Notes under the pieces: model-generated | What the model saw: only the letters and a program-made list of their open reading frames with translations | The model's database searches: none | Told to the model about the DNA's origin: nothing | NCBI GenBank assembly: GCA_905236445.1 | Contig: CAJOPQ010000051.1 | Location: 1 to 6,033, forward strand | From: an uncultured Clostridia bacterium | GTDB taxonomy: Bacteria; Bacillota; Clostridia; Christensenellales; UBA1242 | DNA: 6,033 bases | Direction of reading: 5' to 3' | Shown here: positions 1-5,204 of the stretch, one piece after another | How the letters are laid out: each line of letters opens with the position of its first letter | Numbering within the stretch: position 1 is the first letter of the stretch | Translations under genes and position numbers: made by a program

Positions 1-1
1 A

Positions 2-793
2 GGTACAGTGCAACTTCTTACTGCAGAGCAAGAAGTAGAATTGGCAAAGAGAATCCTAGAGGGTGACGAGAGAGCCAAGACCGAGTTGTGCGAAAGAAAC
101 TTGAAACTAGTTGTATCTATAGCCAAAAAATATGTCAATAGATCTAGTATGCAATTTCTAGATCTTATCCAAGAAGGCAATTTGGGACTACTTAAAGCAG
201 TTGAGAAATTTGATTATACTAAGGGATTTAGATTCAGTACATATGCAACATGGTGGATTAGACAAGCAATCACCAGAGCAATTGCCGACCAAGCAAGAAC
301 TATAAGAATTCCTGTACATATGGTAGAGACTATTCATAGACTATCAAGAGTAAGCAAGCAGTTGATGCAAGAACTAGGCAGAGATCCTAGCAACGAGGAG
401 ATTGCTGAAAGAATGGGTATAACAGAGCAGAGAGTGTGCGAGATTCAGAAAATCGCCCAAGATCCCGTTTCTATCGAGAGCCCAGTAGGAGAAGAAGATG
501 AGAGTAAGATAGGAGATTTCCTAGAAGATGAAAGTATCCAATCGCCTACAGATGATGCAACACAGAGTCTTTTAAAAGTACAACTTATGTCCGTTATAGA
601 GACGCTTACTCCAAGAGAACAAAAAGTTATAAGACTTAGATGTGGGCTTGACGACAATCACCCAAGGACATTAGAGGAAGTTGGTAGAGAATTTAATGTT
701 ACAAGAGAGAGAATTAGACAGATTGAAGCAAAGGCGTTAAGGAAATTAAGAAATCCTAACAGAAGCAAAAAATTATTGGATTATCTAGAATAA
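2..793 (+). CDS. rpoD: Primary (housekeeping) RNA polymerase sigma factor, 5'-truncated by window edge
   Basis: This is the C-terminal 263 residues of the sigma-70/sigma-A factor that directs RNA polymerase to housekeeping promoters. The frame is open to the window edge, and the GTG at position 8 is an internal valine of the conserved LLTAEEE-type segment rather than a start, so the true start lies upstream. In order one sees the end of region 1.2 (LLTAEQEVELAKRI), region 2 with the core-binding and -10 recognition helices (LDLIQEGNLGLLKAVEKFDY, then FSTYATWWIRQAITRAIADQA), region 3 (RLSRVSKQLMQELGRDPSNEEIAERM), the 3.2 linker (PVSIESPVGEEDES...IGDFLED) and region 4 with its -35-binding helix-turn-helix (TLEEVGREFNVTRERIRQIEAKALRKLR). 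The C-terminus LLDYLE is typical and intact. One extra residue seems to sit in YVNRSSMQFLDL, where the family normally has a shape like YVGRGMQFLDL. The TAA stop shares its last base with the trmK ATG, which implies a coupled operon. Identity is essentially certain. Confidence 0.97.
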   Translation, partial: GTVQLLTAEQEVELAKRILEGDERAKTELCERNLKLVVSIAKKYVNRSSMQFLDLIQEGNLGLLKAVEKFDYTKGFRFSTYATWWIRQAITRAIADQARTIRIPVHMVETIHRLSRVSKQLMQELGRDPSNEEIAERMGITEQRVCEIQKIAQDPVSIESPVGEEDESKIGDFLEDESIQSPTDDATQSLLKVQLMSVIETLTPREQKVIRLRCGLDDNHPRTLEEVGREFNVTRERIRQIEAKALRKLRNPNRSKKLLDYLE

Positions 794-1494
794 TGAAGAA
801 TAAATTATCTAAAAGACTGCAGTGTATTGCAGATTTGGTCGATGGCAGACGAATTATAGATGTAGGTTGTGATCATGGCAAAGTAGTCAATTATTTGTTG
901 TGCAATTCTATTGTGGACTATGCTATATGCTCAGATATAAGTGCGTTCAGTTGCGATAAAGCAAGAATTTTATTAGAGCAGAATCAAGTACCAACCAGCC
1001 AATATTCCATAAGAGTAGGTGATGGATTGGAATGTCTAACAAGGGAAGACAATATTGATTTGGCCATAATTACTGGTATGGGAGGAGTGGAGATATGTAA
1101 TATAATATCGCACACTAATATATTGCCAGATACACTTATTCTTGGCCCACAGAAGAATATTGATCAAGTAAAGAAAAAAATATTAGATATGTGCTATCAT
1201 ATAGTTTTTGACAAAATTATCTATGATGACGGCAAGTTCTATACTATATTTGTGGCAAAGAAGTCAGATTGCAAGCAAGACTTGTCAGAATTTGATATAC
1301 TCTTTGGCAAAGATAATTTTGTTACAAAGACTCAAGATTTTGCAAGATATTTAAGTTATAGTAAGCACAAGTATGCCAATTTAGTTGCCAAATGTAATAG
1401 ACAAGAATACAAAAGTATGTTAGAATATCTAACGATAGCAGAAAAGAAATTAGGAGAATGTAATGAGGAATATATTAGATTATCAGAATATTGA
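793..1494 (+). CDS. trmK: tRNA (adenine(22)-N1)-methyltransferase TrmK
   Basis: Predicted class I SAM-dependent methyltransferase making m1A22 in tRNAs, cytoplasmic (YqfN/TrmK family). The 233 residues match the family's usual length of about 230. Visible signatures are the family N-terminus LSKRLQCIADLV (5-16), SAM-binding motif I IIDVGCDHG (21-29), an acidic residue in SDIS (47-50), VGDGLE (75-80), the diagnostic GMGG (95-98), LILGPQKN (115-122) and a DGKFY segment. A helical, lysine-rich C-terminal part (about 165-233) fits the family's coiled-coil-like extension. The motif I tail DHGKVVNYL differs from the more common DHAYLP-type sequence. The start is the ATG of TAATG, overlapping the sigma-factor stop by one base with no clear Shine-Dalgarno, so translation probably relies on coupling. 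The rpoD-trmK order is conserved in Firmicutes and supports the call. The 3' end overlaps the next gene by 32 nt. Confidence 0.93.
   Translation: MKNKLSKRLQCIADLVDGRRIIDVGCDHGKVVNYLLCNSIVDYAICSDISAFSCDKARILLEQNQVPTSQYSIRVGDGLECLTREDNIDLAIITGMGGVEICNIISHTNILPDTLILGPQKNIDQVKKKILDMCYHIVFDKIIYDDGKFYTIFVAKKSDCKQDLSEFDILFGKDNFVTKTQDFARYLSYSKHKYANLVAKCNRQEYKSMLEYLTIAEKKLGECNEEYIRLSEY
1452..1457 (+). promoter_or_regulatory. Shine-Dalgarno for the zinc-ribbon gene, inside trmK
   Basis: AGGAGA lies 5 nt before the ATG at 1463 and inside the trmK reading frame. It is the strongest ribosome-binding match in the window. It decides the start at 1463, and with it the 32-nt overlap with trmK, over any later codon. 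Confidence 0.75.
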
Positions 1495-2155
1495 TGTTGA
1501 ATTAGATAGAGTAATTAGACAGAAAGATAATTTCGAGGAATTAGCAGTAATTGAGAAGATGAAGAATATTGTTAAGAATGCTCAGAATAATAGTGTTAAG
1601 TTAGAAGATGAGGCAGAGCAGTATTTGAAAGAATACGATGCTTTGAAAGAATCATATGATAAGGTTAATAAAGAAATTAATAAATTAACGCATATGGACC
1701 TTACGAATTTAACCAAAGACAAGTCTGGCAAAATTCTATCAGACATCAATTCTCTTAGTAGTCAGTTGTTTATGATAGAAAGGAATCTTAACGGCGTTAT
1801 TAACAACATTAGTAGAGCATTAAGAGACTTCGAAGCGAATAAGAAAAATGCCGTAGTGGCAAGAACAAAGCACAAGGAGGCAAAAGATGCTTACACTGCA
1901 AAAGTTGCCAAATTAGAGCCTACTATAGCAAAACTTACTGCTGACCTACATGCAATGGAGCGAGATATTAAGCCAGAGACATTGGCAAAATATCGTGCAA
2001 TTAAAAACGATGGAGTTTTCCCTGTATACACTACAATCCAAGACGGATCTTGTGGTTATTGCCGTATGGAATTACCAAAAAGCAAAATCGATTTACTTAA
2101 GAACACCGATACAATTGTCTGCGATCATTGCCATAGAATAATACTTAAAAAATAG
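1463..2155 (+). CDS. Coiled-coil protein with C-terminal C4 zinc ribbon (DUF164/CT398-like)
   Basis: This 230-residue protein has the family's two-part build. A long charged helical hairpin (about 1-180, rich in Lys, Glu, Asn and Leu) begins with the characteristic YQNIDVELDRV segment (7-17). A C-terminal zinc ribbon follows, with CGYC (C197, C200) and CDHC (C220, C223) separated by 19 residues, which should bind one Zn2+. No signal peptide or membrane segment is visible, so it is probably cytosolic. The family is widespread in Firmicutes and Chlamydia (CT398). Its function is not settled; a nucleic-acid- or protein-binding adaptor role is only an inference from the architecture. The start at 1463 is supported by a good Shine-Dalgarno and because later starts would remove the conserved YQNIDVELDR segment. 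It is last in the rpoD-trmK operon and is followed directly by a terminator. In many clostridia nif3 lies between trmK and this gene; here it does not. Confidence 0.88.
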   Translation: MRNILDYQNIDVELDRVIRQKDNFEELAVIEKMKNIVKNAQNNSVKLEDEAEQYLKEYDALKESYDKVNKEINKLTHMDLTNLTKDKSGKILSDINSLSSQLFMIERNLNGVINNISRALRDFEANKKNAVVARTKHKEAKDAYTAKVAKLEPTIAKLTADLHAMERDIKPETLAKYRAIKNDGVFPVYTTIQDGSCGYCRMELPKSKIDLLKNTDTIVCDHCHRIILKK

Positions 2156-2156
2156 T

Positions 2157-2186
2157 AAAAAGTGCCTAATATTGTGGCATTTTTTT
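2157..2186 (+). terminator. Rho-independent terminator of the rpoD-trmK-zinc-ribbon operon
   Basis: Left arm AAAAAGTGCC (2157-2166), 9-nt loop, right arm GGCATTTTTT (2176-2185), pairing over 10 bp with one G-U wobble and ending in a run of seven T (2180-2186). It starts one base after the TAG stop of the zinc-ribbon gene. Confidence 0.88.
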
Positions 2187-2191
2187 ATTAC

Positions 2192-2226
2192 AAAAAAAAG
2201 ACTACTATTTGTTACACAGTAGTCTT
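2192..2226 (-). terminator. Rho-independent terminator of the GDPD-like gene
   Basis: A perfect 9-bp hairpin joins AAGACTACT (2198-2206) to AGTAGTCTT (2218-2226) through an 11-nt loop. Read on the minus strand it is followed by eight T (complement of the A run 2192-2199), and it sits 10 nt after the minus-strand stop codon. On the plus strand it lacks a T tract, so it serves the minus-strand gene. Confidence 0.88.
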
Positions 2227-2235
2227 AATATTTGT

Positions 2236-3096
2236 TTATTTCTGCCAAATCTTTTCTGGAGTAAATCCTGTAAAGATTACGTTATCAACATAAGGTATAA
2301 CCTTGTTGTACTCATCTGTACTAGATACATTATATGCTAGTACTGCTGCAACTTTCTTCCTTTTGATATATTTATTAGGTATATCTTTGGCAGAATAAGC
2401 TATAATATCTGCCTTAGACATCTTAAGATATTTTAACTTTCTAAGGCGTTTTGCCTTGATATTGCCATATCTTTTGACACCTTTAAAACTAGAACTTTTT
2501 AGAATTCTTGTATACCAAGGTGCGTTGTTATAGAACCATTCTAGAGTGTATGGATTAATGGAAATGATAGCAATTTGACCAGGACAGTTATACTTAGCAC
2601 AATAATCATCTAATATCTGAGCAATATTATTCTCTATCTTAGATACAGAGTTCTCATTCATAATCTCAATAGTTATAGGTGCTCGTCCTGCAATATGATT
2701 AAGAGCTTGCTGCAGCGTCAATATATGGTACTTTGTAGACTTAATTGTTAAGTCTTTAATATCATCATATGTTACATTTACAGCATAAGCATTTAGCCCA
2801 GTAAGTTCTCCTAACGACTTGTGCTTGTAGCAAATAATTGTATCATCTTTCATCGCTTGTACAATTAGGTTAATTGCATAGCCAGCCTCTATTGCTCTGT
2901 CTATGGCAGGCTTAGTCTGACAAGGTGTGTTGTCATCTATTTCACCAAACCTTGATATGTGCTTCGATACAATCCATTCATTCTGCATGACCTCGAAATA
3001 ATCATCGTCCAATTTCAAATCTTGCAGTGCATCTGCGTTCTTTAGTGTCGCTATATCTATTTTATAATTTTCCCAATCAGATTTTGTCTCTTTCAT
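2236..3096 (-). CDS. Glycerophosphodiester phosphodiesterase-like protein, probably catalytically inactive
   Basis: A 286-residue product from the ATG at 3096. The frame stays open upstream, and a TTG at 3114 would add six residues; neither start has a convincing Shine-Dalgarno. Family evidence (numbering from the ATG) is the GDPD spacing of blocks: IDRAIEAGYAINLIVQ (65-80) where active enzymes have AFxxAxxxGYxIELDVQ, LGELTG (95-100), a YDDIKDL segment (110-116), LTLQQAL (126-132), PITIEI (140-145), and a C-terminal half like clostridial GDPDs (SINPYTLEWFYNNAP, ADIIAYSAKDIPNKY, VIFTGFTP). Canonical catalytic and metal-binding positions look replaced: the HR pair is H46-I47, the E of PEN is C59, the E and D of ELD are N76 and I78, the HD pair is K91-H92, and the Lys of EIK is M146. 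E144 remains. No signal peptide or transmembrane helix is seen, unlike many clostridial relatives with an N-terminal membrane anchor. The reading frame is intact, with its own terminator and good promoter candidates, so it is probably expressed. Function is unknown; a ligand-binding or regulatory pseudoenzyme is an inference. Confidence 0.72.
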   Translation of the reverse strand: MKETKSDWENYKIDIATLKNADALQDLKLDDDYFEVMQNEWIVSKHISRFGEIDDNTPCQTKPAIDRAIEAGYAINLIVQAMKDDTIICYKHKSLGELTGLNAYAVNVTYDDIKDLTIKSTKYHILTLQQALNHIAGRAPITIEIMNENSVSKIENNIAQILDDYCAKYNCPGQIAIISINPYTLEWFYNNAPWYTRILKSSSFKGVKRYGNIKAKRLRKLKYLKMSKADIIAYSAKDIPNKYIKRKKVAAVLAYNVSSTDEYNKVIPYVDNVIFTGFTPEKIWQK

Positions 3097-3223
3097 ATAT
3101 ATACCCAAAGCCAAAGTTATATTTTCATCTGGCTTATAAATTTTTAAAAATTAATTTAACAGTCTATACTATAACATTATACTATCATTTTTATGGTTAA
3201 TATGCCAACTTTTTTTGTGGTGT

Positions 3224-3253
3224 TTTATAAAAAAATCATATATTTACTGTCAA
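3224..3253 (-). promoter_or_regulatory. Candidate sigma-A promoter of the GDPD-like gene (proximal)
   Basis: On the minus strand a perfect -35 TTGACA (complement of 3248-3253) is separated by 18 bp from -10 TATAAA (complement of 3224-3229), matching 11 of 12 consensus bases. Predicted initiation near 3217 would leave a leader of about 120 nt before the ATG at 3096. The A+T-rich background makes chance -10 matches common, but a perfect TTGACA at good spacing is less likely by chance. Confidence 0.6.
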
Positions 3254-3269
3254 AAAAGTAACCTTTTGA

Positions 3270-3299
3270 ATTATATAAGCCAAAATATATCGTTGTAAA
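3270..3299 (-). promoter_or_regulatory. Second candidate sigma-A promoter of the GDPD-like gene (distal)
   Basis: On the minus strand -35 TTTACA (complement of 3294-3299) and a perfect -10 TATAAT (complement of 3270-3275) are separated by 18 bp, again 11 of 12 consensus bases. It would start about 45 nt upstream of the proximal candidate. Either or both may be used; the sequence alone does not decide. Confidence 0.45.
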
Positions 3300-3335
3300 T
3301 AACAAAATATAGCTAGATTGTTAAATAATTTTTGT

Positions 3336-3364
3336 TTGATATTTTTAGTCAATTAATATATAAT
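3336..3364 (+). promoter_or_regulatory. Sigma-A promoter of lepA-hemW
   Basis: -35 TTGATA (3336-3341), optimal 17-bp spacer, perfect -10 TATAAT (3359-3364). Predicted initiation near 3371 gives a leader of about 30 nt before the lepA ATG at 3401. Because the promoter lies inside the in-frame extension that would begin at TTG 3332, it argues against that upstream start. Confidence 0.85.
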
Positions 3365-3384
3365 AAAGTCATTGAATTGCATAC

Positions 3385-3392
3385 AAAGGTGA
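3385..3392 (+). promoter_or_regulatory. Shine-Dalgarno of lepA
   Basis: AAAGGTGA ends 8 nt before the ATG at 3401, a good match to the 16S tail. It fixes the lepA start at 3401 rather than the TTG at 3332. Confidence 0.75.
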
Positions 3393-3400
3393 ATATCATT

Positions 3401-5200
3401 ATGAGTGAAAGAAGTGACAAGATAAGAAATTTCTGCATAGTTGCTCACATAGACCATGGCAAAAGTACATTAGCAGATCGATTATTAGAGATTACTAATA
3501 CTGTTGCAAAGAGAGACATGACCGAGCAATTGCTAGATAGTATGGACATAGAGAGAGAACGAGGTATTACTATCAAACTAACACCATCTACTATGAAATA
3601 CACTCTAGATGGCGTAGAGTACACTCTCAATCTTATAGATACTCCCGGACATGTAGATTTTACATATGAAGTATCGAGGTCGCTTGCTGCTTGCGAGGGT
3701 GCTATCTTGATTGTGGATAGCACGCAAGGTGTCGAGGCTCAGACACTTGCTAATGTATATTTGGCACTTGATAATAATCTGGAGATATTGCCAGTTATCA
3801 ACAAAATAGACCTTCCTTCTGCTGATGTAGAAGGCACTAGAAAAGAAATAGAAGAGGTCATTGGAATACCTGCCGAAGTTGCACCTGCAGTTAGTGCCAA
3901 GAATGGTACAAATTGTGAAGAAGTGTTGAAGCAAATAATTAGATATATCCCTGCACCAAAAGGAGACGAAGAAGGGCCTTTGAGGGCATTGATATTCGAT
4001 AGTTATTATGATAATTTCAAAGGCGCTGTATCGCTAGTTAGAATTGTAGATGGCAAGGTTAAGACTGGCGACAAGATTAAATTCTTCCAGACGGGGAATA
4101 TTTATGATGTTACAGAAGTGGGCATCTTCGATCCAAAACCAGTTGCGCTAGATACATTGCAGATGGGCGATGTTGGGTATATCTGTGCATCTATCAAGAA
4201 TGTTAATGAGACAAAAGTCGGCGATACTATAACATTAGCAGACAATCCTGCCACAGAAGCGTTGCCGGGATATAAAGAGGCAAAGCCTGTTGTATTCAGT
4301 GGAATTTTTTGTGTAGATGGATCGAAATATAATGATCTTAAAGATGCTTTGGAAAAACTAAAACTTAATGATGCTGCTCTAGAGTACGAACAAGAGGTGT
4401 CTCAGGCTCTTGGATTTGGATTTAGATGTGGATTCCTAGGACTGTTGCACATGGAGATTATTCAAGAACGGCTAGAGAGAGAATACAATCTAGATCTAAT
4501 TACGACTGCTCCAACTGTTAGTTATAGAGTACACAAGACCAATGGCGAGGTGCTGGAAGTAAGTAATCCAGCCGATTTGCCAGAGCCACAGAATATTGCA
4601 TATACAGAAGAGCCAATGATAAGGGTTAATATGTTTACTCCACCTGAGTACGTTGGAGAACTAATGCAATTGTGCCAAGAAAGGCGTGGTACACATATTG
4701 ATTTGCAATATCTTGATGACAAAAGATGTCAATTGATATACAAAATTCCTCTTAATGAGATTGTGTTTGATTTCTTTGATCAATTGAAATCGCGTTCTCA
4801 TGGATATGCTAGCATGGATTATGAGATTGTTGGATACGAGCCAAGTGACTTAGTTAAGTTAGATATTCTACTAAATGGCGAAATGTGTGATGCGCTTAGC
4901 CTTATTGTCCACAAAGACAAAGCGTATGCACGTGGCAGAGCAATAGCAGAGAAGTTGAAAGAAGTAATTCCAAGACAATTATTTGAGATACCTATTCAGG
5001 CAACAATTGGCTCTAAAGTGATTGCCAGAGAGACTGTTAAGGCGTTAAGAAAAGATGTCCTTGCTAAGTGTTATGGTGGCGATGTAACTAGAAAGAAGAA
5101 GTTGCTAGAGAAACAAAAAAGGGGAAAAAAGAGAATGAGGCAGATTGGCTCTGTGGAGATTCCTAGCGAAGCATTTATGTCTATTCTTAAGATTGACTAA
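3401..5200 (+). CDS. lepA: Elongation factor 4 (LepA), ribosome-associated translational GTPase
   Basis: LepA/EF4 is a GTPase related to EF-G that binds the ribosome and affects translation under stress and initiation or ribosome biogenesis. From the ATG at 3401 the product is 599 residues, the usual family length. Domain order is intact: a GTPase domain with G1 AHIDHGKST (15-23), switch I ERERGITIK (51-59), G3 DTPGH (80-84, catalytic His84) and G4 NKID (134-137), then a G5-like SAK; a beta-barrel domain II; the LepA-typical segment GFGFRCGFLGLLHMEIIQER from about residue 338; and the LepA-specific C-terminal domain with AKCYGGD (555-561), a lysine-rich KKKLLEKQKRGKKRM stretch and the SVEIPSEAFMSILK end. 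No key residue is missing. A TTG at 3332 would add 23 residues, but it lies in front of the promoter elements and the Shine-Dalgarno of the ATG start. hemW follows after 4 bases, giving a lepA-hemW operon as in Bacillus and clostridia. Confidence 0.98.
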   Translation: MSERSDKIRNFCIVAHIDHGKSTLADRLLEITNTVAKRDMTEQLLDSMDIERERGITIKLTPSTMKYTLDGVEYTLNLIDTPGHVDFTYEVSRSLAACEGAILIVDSTQGVEAQTLANVYLALDNNLEILPVINKIDLPSADVEGTRKEIEEVIGIPAEVAPAVSAKNGTNCEEVLKQIIRYIPAPKGDEEGPLRALIFDSYYDNFKGAVSLVRIVDGKVKTGDKIKFFQTGNIYDVTEVGIFDPKPVALDTLQMGDVGYICASIKNVNETKVGDTITLADNPATEALPGYKEAKPVVFSGIFCVDGSKYNDLKDALEKLKLNDAALEYEQEVSQALGFGFRCGFLGLLHMEIIQERLEREYNLDLITTAPTVSYRVHKTNGEVLEVSNPADLPEPQNIAYTEEPMIRVNMFTPPEYVGELMQLCQERRGTHIDLQYLDDKRCQLIYKIPLNEIVFDFFDQLKSRSHGYASMDYEIVGYEPSDLVKLDILLNGEMCDALSLIVHKDKAYARGRAIAEKLKEVIPRQLFEIPIQATIGSKVIARETVKALRKDVLAKCYGGDVTRKKKLLEKQKRGKKRMRQIGSVEIPSEAFMSILKID

Positions 5201-5204
5201 TTTT

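Larger units (their letters stand above)
3097..3335. other. Divergent intergenic region, very A+T-rich, no gene seen
   Basis: No coding sequence or structured RNA is recognisable on either strand between the minus-strand gene and the lepA promoter. The region holds two minus-strand promoter candidates, listed separately. A further TATAAT is present on the minus strand (complement of 3176-3181), but its best -35 (TTGGCA, complement of 3203-3208) is 21 bp away, which is too far for a standard promoter. ATAGTATA occurs twice on the minus strand around 3166-3186. A 14-bp palindrome of A and T lies at 3139-3152, but such palindromes are expected by chance at this composition. Confidence 0.6.

Noticed and set aside
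8..10. GTG at position 8 as the start of the sigma factor
   Set aside because: The two codons before it are open and the GTG matches the internal valine of the conserved region 1.2 end; the gene is truncated by the window edge.
445..657. Minus-strand 70-codon frame inside rpoD
   Set aside because: Antisense to conserved sigma region 3; no independent coding evidence.
1950..2141. Plus-strand 63-codon frame inside the zinc-ribbon gene
   Set aside because: It is out of frame within a gene whose C4 zinc ribbon is clearly coded in the other frame.
3139..3152. Perfect 14-bp palindrome of only A and T, considered as an operator
   Set aside because: At this extreme composition such a palindrome is expected by chance, and no second copy or regulator gene is nearby.
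3332..3400. N-terminal extension of LepA from TTG at 3332
   Set aside because: The stretch contains the lepA promoter and Shine-Dalgarno, and the family begins at the equivalent of ATG 3401, so it is untranslated.
3445..3934. Two minus-strand open frames (3445-3723 and 3605-3934) within lepA
   Set aside because: Both are antisense to highly conserved LepA GTPase-domain sequence and overlap each other; they are shadow frames.
4522..4722. Minus-strand 66-codon frame inside lepA
   Set aside because: Antisense shadow of a conserved LepA segment.
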